Assembly (NCBI GenBank): GCA_900323505.1
Contig: OOIN01000043.1
Location: forward strand, 682,001-746,000
Length of the DNA: 64,000 nt
From: Ustilago trichophora
Taxonomy: Eukaryota > Basidiomycota > Ustilaginomycetes > Ustilaginales > Ustilaginaceae
Reading direction: 5' to 3'
Shown here piece by piece: positions 30,955 through 40,666 of this stretch. Each line of letters starts with the position of its first letter. Positions within the stretch are counted from its first letter, which is position 1. Both the position numbers and the translations under genes were made by a program. The notes under the pieces were generated by a model, which saw nothing but the letters and a program-made list of their open reading frames with translations, searched no databases and was not told where the DNA came from.

Positions 30955-31280
30955 GTTTGGGGTGGGAGATGGAGGGAGGACGAAAGATAGATTGATTATT
31001 TGTCAGAGGAGATGTAATTGGAGTGACGTTCAAAGAGGATCGGCGACGTGCGTGCAAAGGGAGGCGAGATGACGAGACGACGACGATGAGATGGCAGCAG
31101 AACTCTATATAGGATCAACCTCGGAGTCCTTGCAATGTAGCAAAAGCGTATTCTGAGACAACGGTCCGAGATCAACTCAAAAACCGAGACAGATATTGCA
31201 ATGAGAAAGCTAGTGGGCCACGGCGGATTGCAGAAGAAACCAAAGAGGAATGGAGGCAGGGCAAGAAGGTGGAGCGAGAG

Positions 31281-31289
31281 ACAAAGGGG
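31281..31289 (+). promoter_or_regulatory. PRE-like site, one mismatch (ACAAAGGGG)
   Basis: Differs in the last base from the pheromone response element ACAAAGGGA bound by the HMG protein Prf1 in smuts. It lies 327 bases upstream of the kinase ATG. Confidence 0.4.
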
Positions 31290-31308
31290 ACACGTTAGAG
31301 AAGCGGTG

Positions 31309-31317
31309 ACAAAGGGA
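31309..31317 (+). promoter_or_regulatory. Exact pheromone response element (ACAAAGGGA)
   Basis: Perfect match to the Prf1-binding PRE known from Ustilago maydis, 355 bases upstream of the KPP6-like start and 28 bases from the one-mismatch site. Regulation by Prf1 is inferred. Confidence 0.5.
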
Positions 31318-31805
31318 AGCCGCAAGAAGGATAGATAGGTTTAAAAGGATTCAGAGAAGGAGGATGGCGCTAGCGTTAAGAAAAGCGCCCACAGGATAAG
31401 GTGGGCGCAGAGGATACAAGCTAGAGATGGCCGTCGAGAGGGCGCTTGGCGGGATCAGGGTCCAGCTCGGCTGAAGAAGCAGAGCGATGCCCTTGTCCGG
31501 GAGGTGATGCCGAAGACTGGCAAGCCTTGTGCTTTGACCCCTCTCGTTGTCGTCAAATACCTGTCGCACAGCCCGCAACACTAGACGCACGCGAATACCT
31601 ATCTGTGTCCAAAAGAAGGTATCAGGTGACGGAGCGGAGCTGGACAAGGCATCGCCACATGCACGGCAGCCTATGCGGAAGTGTGGTTATTGGGGACCAA
31701 CATGCAACCCCTCTCTTGTCAAGAAGAGCAAAAACCAAACGCCAGCAGGGCGAGGGCAGCAACAGTAAGGTTGTGATGAGCAGGCCAGCAACGGCGCTGC
31801 GTACA

Positions 31806-31814
31806 ACAAAGGGG
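31806..31814 (+). promoter_or_regulatory. PRE-like site, one mismatch (second copy)
   Basis: ACAAAGGGG again, about 850 bases upstream of the kinase ATG and in the same orientation as the two nearer sites. Confidence 0.3.
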
Positions 31815-33839
31815 GATCCTCACAACGAAAAGAGGGAGAAGCAACGCTGCACATGGATGCAGAAGAATTGCGTAGCCAATATGCAAAAGGACCAAATCAG
31901 AAACAGCATGAAAACCATGTGGACGCAGCACCAGCACGACACAGTTGAAGGTCATCAAGCGCGCGGTCTCGAGACGTCGTGCCAAGCGGCATCCCGAGCG
32001 ACCGGCCGAGCTAACGGATTGCAACAACGGTGAGATGCAAGCGTATGCGCATCTTTGTCCCAACCAAGCTTGAAAGAGCTGCAGCGTTGTCGAGGCGTGG
32101 AAAGGCGAGCAAGTCTTCTTCTTAGTGTTCTCTGCCCTTGTGCCTGACCAGGTCAGAGTGGCGTTGGGAACTAGGAAAGGCAAGAGTGACAGCTGAGGGG
32201 GCGCGGCGCTGGGCGTTGGCGCCAGACCGACGTCCCTGCAGGCGCACCAAACAAAAGGAAAAAAAAGGGCCAAAAGGAAAAAAATAAAAAATAAAAAAAT
32301 GCCAGCGCAGGAATTTTAGGAAAGAAAAGAAGAAAAAAGTGCCATGCTGCAGCTCTGTTTCCCTCGTCTTCTTTTTAGCCGAGAGCAACACTGCGACAAA
32401 TCATGGTCGGAGCTGAAACAGAAGAGAGAGAGAGAGAGGAAGGAGGTGGCTGTGTATGGTGATGCTGCGTTGTTAGAAGGCGAGCTGGAGGGTGGCAGAG
32501 TGATACCCAAGAAGCTTTGGGGCTGCAAGGAGGTGTGCAACACCACTCGACGACATGCTTGCTTCAGCACAACCTGCAACTTTGCCTTCGCTTTGTTCGT
32601 CCCTGACTGGCTTTTGGTTGTTCTTTCTTCTGTACTCCTGCGGGCTTTGGCCTCGACATTGCGTCCAGGCATGACACCCTCGAGAATCATTGGAAAGGAC
32701 GGTGAAGTTTGCGGCCGCAGTGACGAAGACCTCGGCGTTGCAAGATCGCACCATGCTGCTCGGTGCTTATAGCGAGTCTAGAAAGGTCAAGGACGAGATA
32801 TCGATCGTCAGAGAGCGGTGTTCTTGCGAGTGGTTTTGGCAAGAAGGGTGCACCCTCTTCCTTTCCATCTAGTTCCCCGGTCCGCATTACAGTCTGAGGA
32901 GTGAGAGGAATCTGGAAGAAAAATTAGGGACGTGGCCTAATTTCAGGGAGCGCACCAATCGCCCCTTTGGCAGGAACAGTTGCAAGATTCAATCGTGTCA
33001 TGCACGCTACAGAAGCCCGAGTACCGTTCGGCGTTGACGCCTCTCCATAGTCGCAGTTGCTTGTACAGCATGACAGTCCCGTGTTGGGCTGCCCCTCCCA
33101 CCCTAGAGTGTCGGCGCGGCACACCCGGTTGGCGTATAGCGACAATCGTATCGCAGAGCAACGTCTTCGGAAGCTATGTGTAGCATGGACACGACGATGT
33201 GGTGTCACGGTAGCATTGCGGAGATGAAAAGCCACCAAAGCGAGGCGAGCGAGCAAGTGAGCGAGGAGAACCGGAATTGGGGAAACGCCTAAGCCAGTCA
33301 GCCCTGAAAAGAAGGGACGAAAAGAAGAAATCTCTTTTTCTCCAAGGCCATGAAACCAACAAACAAGGGTGAGACAGAAGCTCAGCGGCGCACAAAAGGC
33401 CAGCCACCGTTCCGCTCCGATGCTCCGTAACGCTCCAATGTTCTACGAAATGAGCAGAAGCAGCTCCTTGCGATCGATGAGCTGCCGTTCAATGGCGAAC
33501 AAGGGGATCGCAGTGAGAAGCATTCAAGCAGCTTTCCGCAGCATTGGGGCACAGTGAGCCTACATCATGCACAAAGCCTGTGTTGCAGAAGCCAGCAAAT
33601 TTGGCATTTTTTTCCTCGCCTGGAGAGCGACGGAAATGCACGTCTCGCTGCTCGAAAGCTTGTCACAATCGCCTTTGCCATCGCCATCGCCGATTTCGCA
33701 ATTCTGAATCGATTCGATCGAGGCAATACAGCTTGGGAACGCAATCACGAATCCCACACCTACGCTGAGATTGTCGCCATCTCGTCGTCGAAGCACAAAC
33801 ACCTGGACTCGTGCAGAAGCCTGGCTGACAGTAGACTAC

Positions 33840-34436
33840 TCACCGGACTTTTCGAACCGCAGAGCTGGATCCAGCATCATCTGCACTCGTCTCCGCTACC
33901 TTTGCATTGTCAGTTGTGGTTTTGCCATTCATGGTGGCATTGGATGCCTGTGTCGAAGCGTCGCTTTTGGAAACGGGAGGTGGAACAGCTTCATCGACCA
34001 TCATAGCAGAGCTTGTAGCGGTGTTGGTGCTCGTCATCGTAGGATTGCTATGCTGGACAGACTGCGCCTCAGTGCTGTGCTGCTGCTGCTGCTGCTGCTG
34101 CTGCTGTGGCTGCTGCTGCTGCTGTGGCTGTTGATGGCTATAGTCGGAGTTCTTGACGAGGTTGACACTGACGCTGGCTTCTGCGCTTCGGTAAGCGCTA
34201 TGCTTGTTGTCAAAGGAAGGGTTCTGAAAGATGGACGAGGTGCGCTGATGGTGTTGGGAAAGAAGGCCGGGAGCTGGAGGTTGCTGAAGCGTGCCTATGT
34301 GAGCAGCTGAGCCGGGCACATGAGATTGAGCAACAGCTGATGATGGGAACATCTCGACGTTTCCCGTTCCATCATCGCCGCCTCCCTGATCCACCCCAGA
34401 TCCAGCTAGAGCTTGAGCTACACTGAGCGTATCCAT
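33840..34436 (-). CDS. Small Gln-rich hypothetical protein, probably with a 3' intron
   Basis: From the ATG at 34436 the frame codes 198 residues: MDTLSVAQALAG, a Ser/His/Gln-rich middle with a run of about 15 Gln, then a Ser/Thr/Ala-rich end. No domain is recognised. The stop at 33840-33842 lies inside a good donor (GTGAGT, from 33843 on the minus strand). An acceptor CTCAG ending at 33765 would join in frame to 33764-33560 and give 265 residues. The tail then contains VGVGFVIAF and a short Cys-bearing stretch. That model is arithmetically consistent but has no homology support. It could also be the first exon of a larger gene or not a gene. Confidence 0.35.
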   Translation of the reverse strand: MDTLSVAQALAGSGVDQGGGDDGTGNVEMFPSSAVAQSHVPGSAAHIGTLQQPPAPGLLSQHHQRTSSIFQNPSFDNKHSAYRSAEASVSVNLVKNSDYSHQQPQQQQQPQQQQQQQQQHSTEAQSVQHSNPTMTSTNTATSSAMMVDEAVPPPVSKSDASTQASNATMNGKTTTDNAKVAETSADDAGSSSAVRKVR

Positions 34437-35341
34437 CGCCAAGCTCAAGTGTATGAAGAGCAGGAGCGCGACTCTAAGTAAGATCCAATGGTGATGATGA
34501 GCAGAACGAGGCTCGAGAATACGAGCAGACCCCAAGATGTGCAACGAAATGGGAATCTACGCCCGGTTTTCATCAAGATTAAGAGGTCCCAGTTTAACTC
34601 TGAGCCCCGCTTGCCTGTGCCACCTTTCGAGCGAGTCAAAGTCAAACTTTGCAAGGCTTTTCTCTCTTACACTTTCAGCACGCAGAGAATCCGGCTGGTG
34701 CTCCCTGTTGATGAGGGTTGTTCGGAAGGTTTGGAGCTAGGTGGGGCCATGCACGAAGTCGCGCCTGCAGGGGATTAGATGAAGCCTTTGCATTCAGTCC
34801 CACTGCAACTGCCGGAACCAGCGCTCATGCAGTGTTTGAGCCACAGTCCATCGCTTCAAACAATTGACCCTCTTCCTTCAGTCAAAAAAATGAACGGTTT
34901 CGTTTATCTTGATGTCAACATATGCACGCTGTGGCGAGAGGAACGCGCGTGATTTACTCACCTGTCCAACAGAAAGCAGGGCACGGACTTGTCAGATGTT
35001 ATTGCCAGGTCGGACCGGCAAAGTTGAGCTCATCAAGCTGGGCACGGATACCCCTGCATTCTCTGTATGTCCATCGAGAGCCGGTCGAGACGCGGCGATG
35101 AAGGTGCACGGACCGGTAAAGGCGGGCCAATTTGTCTTCGAGCCATCGATCACCTCAAGTGCAAGCCTGGCGCCACCAAATCAAGAGACGAAAGGTGGGA
35201 TGCAGAGTGTGGTGGTAACAATTGTGTGCATCTATGACAACTTGAGCTGGAAAACAAAGAAAGAATGGGGGACAAAAAGGAGCAATGTAAAGACAGTGTA
35301 TGGAGCCCACATCGACGAAACATTTTCGGTGCGATGCATGC
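34437..35341. other. Intergenic, 0.9 kb
   Basis: Lies between the Gln-rich gene start and the 3' end of the membrane-protein gene. No domain, repeat array or RNA was recognised. A 158-residue frame on the plus strand (34909-35385) has no recognisable features. Confidence 0.5.
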
Positions 35342-37300
35342 TTAGAAGCGAATCACCTCGTCGACTTCGGCCGACTGTCGGTTAACGTCGGGAACGGTGC
35401 TTAAATGGCTCTTGGAGCGTTGTGCAGCATCTGCACTGGTCTCTGCGGTGGCACTTGGTGGCCAGGCAAGAGGGGAAGCTAGACTGAAGGTAGCACTGCG
35501 TTGGCGCATGCTCATGTTTGTCGACTGTCTCGGCGACAGAGCTGATGAGCGGCATGGAGAGTGGTCCTGCCACGGCAACGCAAACCCATCTCCTACATCT
35601 TCGCTTGTGAGTGGAAGTCGCAAAGATGTGTGCGGTCCAGGCAGATAGCTGTCGTAGTAGTCAGCGTATTCGAAGGCAGAGTGAGGCTCGCTGACGGCTG
35701 GCGATGTGCCCAGCACATCTGGATCAGCTGCACCACTAGCTTCAGCTACATATCGATGCACTTTGGAGCTGGAACGCCAATGAGCGGGGATCTTTCGGCC
35801 AGCCGGGTCTCCCCTGGTCATCGAGACATATGAGCTTGAACCATCATATTTGGAGGCCTCCGTGCCCACTGAGATGGGCGAAGAGGTAAAAGAAGGAGCC
35901 TCTTGAACGCTAGTCCTGGCTTTGTGATTAAACGGTCTCGAGACGCGATAGCCCTCCTTCCGTGCCTTGGAGAGCGCCTCGTCGTTGAGACGAATCTGAG
36001 ATCTTCGAATCCTTTCGAGCAAGTTGGATGTTTTGGGAAACTTGAAGCTCCTACGAACAGCTCTATCCTGCGCCTCTGGAGTTGCTGGACTTCCTCCAAC
36101 CGCGTACATGTGGCGCGGTAAGGGCGACGGCAGATCTGGGATCGAATCACGGGGAAGAGGCGAACGCGGACCCGGGAGTGCGTCAGGGTGAATCGAAGCT
36201 CGCGTATGGCGCTTCATGTAGTAGCTAAGACATCTATCAATCTGGCCATCATCACCCTCAAAGGTCTTTTCTCCGTCACCCAGGCTTTCTCTGTGGCTGT
36301 GCATTGGCAAACGGTCGCTTTCTGACTCTCCGCCATGATGCACTTCTGGGTGATCCAGCTCGAGAGTTTGCTGTTGAGAGTCATAGTCGATCGGCTGAGC
36401 AATCGAGTCAAGCCCTCGAAGGTTGCCACGAGTAAGCGGCAAGCCGGTCGAGTCTGGTTGCGGAATAGCAAGACTGACGTGTTCCTCTTCGGAAGCCGCT
36501 TTCGAGTGATTACTTTGAAGGTAAGGATATTCGTGTGTGCGGACATGTGATCCTACTGATGAGCTCGGATAGGCATAGTCGGTATGCTTCATCATCAAGT
36601 CAGCCGTTCGTACAGAACGCATACCATTCTGAATGCCATCTCTGCTGGTTGCGCTTGGTTCTGCTGTTGCGACAGCCTTTTTACGGTTGCTGCATTTGCA
36701 GGCGATGACGGTGAGGAGGACAAGCAGCAGGACAAACCCGCCGGCGGTGGCCCCAGCTATCATGGCGATGCTGGGTTTGGACCCCTCAACTGGTGGTGCT
36801 GTCGCTGGCCTAGAGTCTTGCGCTCTGGAAGCCGCAGCTATTGGAGGCTGCAGGTTGGGACTCTGTGTTGTAGGAAGCTGCCATGACGTTGATTGGCTGA
36901 ACTGGCTGGACTGGCTAGGCTGGCTAGGCTGGCTAGGCTGGCTCGGTTGATTGGACGGACTTGGTTGACTGGGCTGGCTAGGTTGATTGGACTGACTTAG
37001 CTGAATGGGCTGGTTGATAGTACTGGGCGTTCTGGGTGAGCTGGACGGGACAAACGCCTGGACGAGCTGCGGCGCTGGAGCAGGTTGTGGTGACTGCGAG
37101 ATTTGTGGAGATTTAGCTGTCTGATCCGGCTGGGACTCAGAAGCGTTGCGATGACCTCCATCCTGACTTTGTTGTGCGGAGTGATCTTTCTTCTTTTTGT
37201 GATGCTCACGATCCTTCTTGTCTCTGGGGTGCTTCCTAGTATGCGGACGAGCGTGAGATCGTCGTGACCCCATCTGTCCCCCTTTGCCGTGTTGGTCCAT
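35342..37300 (-). CDS. Single-pass membrane protein with SQP repeat
   Basis: 652 residues from the ATG at 37300 (the frame upstream has only a TTG). The N-terminus is very basic (HPRDKKDREHHKKKKDH), without a signal peptide. A Ser/Gln/Pro repeat (about 101-137, NQPSQPSQPS units) leads to one transmembrane helix at about 178-201 (AMIAGATAGGFVLLLVLLTVIA) followed by CKCSNRKK. The remaining 440 residues are Ser/His/Arg-rich and probably cytoplasmic. The small-residue-rich helix, Cys-Lys stop and long tail resemble fungal Mid2/Axl2-like single-pass proteins, but the lack of a signal peptide argues against a simple surface sensor unless an upstream exon supplies it. I do not recognise the family. 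Confidence 0.65.
   Translation of the reverse strand: MDQHGKGGQMGSRRSHARPHTRKHPRDKKDREHHKKKKDHSAQQSQDGGHRNASESQPDQTAKSPQISQSPQPAPAPQLVQAFVPSSSPRTPSTINQPIQLSQSNQPSQPSQPSPSNQPSQPSQPSQPSQSSQFSQSTSWQLPTTQSPNLQPPIAAASRAQDSRPATAPPVEGSKPSIAMIAGATAGGFVLLLVLLTVIACKCSNRKKAVATAEPSATSRDGIQNGMRSVRTADLMMKHTDYAYPSSSVGSHVRTHEYPYLQSNHSKAASEEEHVSLAIPQPDSTGLPLTRGNLRGLDSIAQPIDYDSQQQTLELDHPEVHHGGESESDRLPMHSHRESLGDGEKTFEGDDGQIDRCLSYYMKRHTRASIHPDALPGPRSPLPRDSIPDLPSPLPRHMYAVGGSPATPEAQDRAVRRSFKFPKTSNLLERIRRSQIRLNDEALSKARKEGYRVSRPFNHKARTSVQEAPSFTSSPISVGTEASKYDGSSSYVSMTRGDPAGRKIPAHWRSSSKVHRYVAEASGAADPDVLGTSPAVSEPHSAFEYADYYDSYLPGPHTSLRLPLTSEDVGDGFALPWQDHSPCRSSALSPRQSTNMSMRQRSATFSLASPLAWPPSATAETSADAAQRSKSHLSTVPDVNRQSAEVDEVIRF
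36892..37015. repeat. Tandem GGCTGGCTA-type minisatellite coding the SQP repeat
   Basis: Plus-strand units of GGCTGGCTA and related GGCTGGACT/GATTGGACT repeat through the segment. On the coding (minus) strand they give Ser-Gln-Pro triplets. The most regular part is 36911-36945. Confidence 0.75.
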
Positions 37301-38085
37301 AGCACAGCACCGAGAATTTGCTCTTCTCAGAGATGGTTGCAAGTGCCAGTAGCAAGGGCTGTGGGCTAAGCCAGCCCCCCATACCTAGGTTGTACGAGAT
37401 GAAGAAGGCTTGGAGCAGCGGTTCTGATCTACACCAAGCTAGTGGGGAAAGCGATGATGAAGAACGGCTTGCGAGTTGTGCTTTGGTAGATGATTGTCAG
37501 GAGAACACAAGACGCCTGTCAGCACATCCGACTCCGAGAGACGTCGAGGTGAAAGCAGTCTGACCGCTTTCGAGCGCCCATCATTGTGGGTCCTGTGATC
37601 CATAACAATTTCTCCTCTGATGTTGCGAGAAACATGAAGTGGGTGATGCGATTGCTGTGCAACAGCGGCGAATCGAGGCTTGCATTTTCATTTCGCCTGC
37701 ATGGTGGTTACACGCCGAGGGTGGACCGACTGCACCCTTGTTCATCGTCCTCTCGATGCGAGTTCTGTTTCTAGACGAAAGAAGTCAGGTACCGAGGCTT
37801 TGATGGTTGCGCTTCGTGGAAAGTCACGAGCTGTACAGTTATATGTATGTTGCATGAAAGTCAATCTCAATTCGGCGACTTGAACGGCGCGTCTTCGGAT
37901 ATTAATAATCCCAAAAGCGCCAGAAGCTTTGTGACTCGGTTAAGTGCGAGTGTGTTGACCTGAGTTGCAGATATCCGTGTGGGGTTGAACAGATCAATGC
38001 AGGCCGCTTGCTCTAAGATCACCACCATCATCCCATCCAACCCGATTCGTCACATCACCAACCCACACTCGAGAGAGTATACAGG
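37301..38085. other. Divergent region, membrane protein / DTD1
   Basis: 785 bp with both promoters. No gene or array is recognised. The last 60 bases before DTD1 are C/A-rich leader. Confidence 0.5.
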
Positions 38086-38957
38086 ATGAGAGCCGTTCTA
38101 CAGCGTGTCAAGGGCGCAACTGTCCATGGTGAGTCCAAAGCATCAACATTCGAGTCTGAAACGGTCTAAATGAAAGCTGACAGGAAAACAAGATGATCTG
38201 AACTGCAAACAGTCGATGGCAAGCTCGTCTCCAAGATTGGGCCCGGTATCGTCGCCTTGATCGGCATTTCGACTGAAGACACTGCTGCCGAGATCGTTCC
38301 GCTTGCCAACAAGATCCTCAGCACCAAGCTCTGGAACGAGAACCAAGAGGCTGTTCAGATCGAAGTTCCATCACAGTACGAGCCTGAGGCATCCTCTCCT
38401 GCAGAGCCCAGCAGTACTTCAGCAGCAGCCACGGCACAGACCAGCAATGGTGAAGCGGAAGAGACCAAGGCACGATCTGAACAGGTCTGGGGAGGCAAGC
38501 CCTGGAAGCGCTCTGTCGTCGAACTCGGAGGTGAAGTCCTCTGCGTTTCTCAATTCACCTTGTTTGCCCGAACCGTCAAGGGCACCAAGCCAGACTTCCA
38601 CCGAGCCATGGGTGGTGACAATGCAAGAGTGATCTATGAAGCCTTGCTTAAGAAGCTCGGAGACAGCTATTCGCACGAAAAGATCAAAGATGGTGCTTTC
38701 GGAGAGATGATGGACGTTTCACTCACAAATGACGGTAAGATCGTGCCCAATGCAGCCATGATCATATTTGACCATGCTCACTCACAGCTCCTTGATTCCT
38801 TTCCCTCTCTGTATTCACGGCGCTACAGGACCTGTGACCATCTGTGAGTCGATATAATGGTGCTTGGATGAGGATATCGCAAGATCGAATTACTGACCAG
38901 AGTAGTTTCTGCATCCCATTCCACCTCACAGTGCTGGACACCACCGAGAAGAAGTAG
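38086..38957 (+). CDS. DTD1: D-aminoacyl-tRNA deacylase, four exons including a 15-nt exon
   Basis: Exons 38086-38128, 38213-38734, 38829-38843 and 38932-38957; introns of 84, 94 and 88 nt, all GT-AG. The coding sum is 606 bases, 201 residues. The protein starts MRAVLQRVKGATVHVDGKLV, has the active-site block VSQFTLFA and ends NDGPVTILLDTTEKK, the Gly-cisPro motif and tail typical of DTD. DTD hydrolyses D-amino acids, and mischarged Gly, from tRNA as a homodimer. A Ser/Ala/Glu-rich insertion of about 35 residues lies before WGGKPWKRSV. Reading on without introns 2 and 3 loses the GPVT motif, which is the reason for this model. It is convergent with the next gene, 65 bases apart. Confidence 0.93.
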
Positions 38958-39022
38958 ATGCTCACCTCTGTAGACTCGACCAGAATAGATGAATGAGATA
39001 AGAAATTCAACAAGATTAAGCA

Positions 39023-40666
39023 TCAAAGATGGATCGTCACACCTGCAACCGCGCTCGCAAACGCCGCAGGATGCGAGCATGGCATCGCTCCGCTCCAATC
39101 TAGTGGATTCAAGATTGACTCGGCTTCTCCAAACGAGAGATCGGTCCATTCCGCACGATGCTTCAGATACGCACCTGCTCCTGCTAGTTTCTCACCAGAG
39201 TCCGCTCCGTAGCGACATACGACAGTTGGTAAGTCCCATTGTGGCGCAACAAGACCTGCCGGATGGGTCATTGCCTCGGTCGATGGCAACAAAAGCGGCA
39301 CAGGTGCTTGTATGGCTTCTATCTTCGGAACAGCCAACGGGCTGAAGGTGCTCGTGGATGACTGATGCGATACAGGTCCTCCTGAGACGTTGGCACCAAG
39401 AGAATGCCCTTTGGCTACGCCTGTCGTGACCTGCTTGCTATGTGGTGTTGCCTTTTCCTTCCGCCTAATAAATCTGCTCCGCCGACCACTTTGCCATCTC
39501 ACCGGCTCCTCTTCTCTTCCATCTTGGCAATTTGCTGGTTTCGCACCCAACTCACTTCTCACCGCCTCACCTGGAGCCACATTTGACGGCAAGCCCCAAA
39601 CCTCCTCCAATCCAGGCCATGGATTCTTGCGCACCCCTTGCACTTTTTGTGGCCAGCGCTCAGCAAAATCTCTTGCCACCATCCAACGAAACACGCCCTT
39701 TGGCACCACAGCATCAGCGCCCTCGAGCCTCTTGCGAGTTTCGATCTCGGTCCTGGTCGCCCTTGCAAGATCGTCATCCGAGATATCGGAAGGCGCTGTG
39801 ATCTCGGAAGACTGCGCATCAGTATCAAACACGACCTCGACAAAGCTGCTGAGATCGACTCCAAGCCGTTCAGGGAATAGTGACAATGCCGGAGTGCATT
39901 TCCGCTGCACCGAAATGTTTCTCGCACCCCTCGTGTTTCTCTCGGAGCTGACAGGGGCGTCTTCCGAGGACAATGCCGAAGTTGTCGCGCGGATCGCGTT
40001 TCCTTGCCGGGCCTCTCGAGTCGCTTGAACCATGTGCGCGAGGAAGAGACGTCTTCGATACTCGGCTTTCTGCTGTTTCCTCTTGGCACGCCTAGCTTTG
40101 GCCTTGATCCTGGCCACCAGTGGAGGCGGCCTTCGTCCCGATGGGCCCGGCTTTGGCGGTGGCGGTGGCATCTGTACGCCCTGACTGTCCGCTCCATCGC
40201 CTATCCATGTGGTTGAGGTCGCCATGTCGGAATCCGTTAGTGGCAGACTGTCTCTGCGGTAATTGGATAGGAACCAGTCCGAAAAAAGGGGCTGCGAGCT
40301 GCAATGTAGGTCGCAATGTGATGAGGATGCATCACAGCTGGTTCTTGCTGAGTTGTTGCCATGTTGCGTCGGTTTGGATGCCGTCAGTCGCCTTTTCTTT
40401 GCGCCCAGCGCGCAAGAGGTCGTTGCTGGATGTGGCGCAGGCCTAGTCACGTGTGTTGATAGCATGAGCTCGAAGTCCGAACCTGCCGTTTGACATTGCG
40501 CCATCTCGATGTTCGTTTCGTTTCTTCCACAGTGCTTGCCATGCGTTGAGAGCGACGAGTGACGGGATGATTGCAGACTCTCGCAATGCGCGCGGTGCAA
40601 CTCATCCCAGAGCCGCAGCTTGGTGATGCCCAGTCCGAGTGGCACTGCACCCTCGAGAGTAGACAT
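39023..40666 (-). CDS. Unrecognised basic protein
   Basis: 547 residues from the ATG at 40666; a later ATG near residue 147 (MATSTTWIGDG) is also possible because the earlier part looks like leader. Visible: a proline run (PPPPPKPGPSGRRPPP), a strongly basic helix (IKAKARRAKRKQQKAEYRRR, a likely nuclear localisation signal), an acidic SDISDDDLARATRTEIE segment, and a possibly folded GVFRWMVARDFAERWPQ with NPWPGLEEVWGLP. I do not recognise a family. The 3' end nearly meets that of DTD1. Confidence 0.55.
   Translation of the reverse strand: MSTLEGAVPLGLGITKLRLWDELHRAHCESLQSSRHSSLSTHGKHCGRNETNIEMAQCQTAGSDFELMLSTHVTRPAPHPATTSCALGAKKRRLTASKPTQHGNNSARTSCDASSSHCDLHCSSQPLFSDWFLSNYRRDSLPLTDSDMATSTTWIGDGADSQGVQMPPPPPKPGPSGRRPPPLVARIKAKARRAKRKQQKAEYRRRLFLAHMVQATREARQGNAIRATTSALSSEDAPVSSERNTRGARNISVQRKCTPALSLFPERLGVDLSSFVEVVFDTDAQSSEITAPSDISDDDLARATRTEIETRKRLEGADAVVPKGVFRWMVARDFAERWPQKVQGVRKNPWPGLEEVWGLPSNVAPGEAVRSELGAKPANCQDGREEEPVRWQSGRRSRFIRRKEKATPHSKQVTTGVAKGHSLGANVSGGPVSHQSSTSTFSPLAVPKIEAIQAPVPLLLPSTEAMTHPAGLVAPQWDLPTVVCRYGADSGEKLAGAGAYLKHRAEWTDLSFGEAESILNPLDWSGAMPCSHPAAFASAVAGVTIHL

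Larger units (their letters stand above)
30955..33839. other. Long gene-poor region upstream of the KPP6-like gene
   Basis: Nearly 2.9 kb to the nearest candidate gene. It contains three PRE-like nonamers, an A-rich stretch with runs of A and short T (32258-32338), a GA microsatellite near 32424-32440 and no frame with a recognisable domain. It may be an extended promoter or a long leader of the kinase gene, or contain unannotated non-coding RNA; the sequence alone does not decide. Confidence 0.5.

Noticed and set aside
31446..32033. 195-residue frame upstream of the kinase gene
   Set aside because: No domain, irregular composition and no sensible start context; treated as non-coding.
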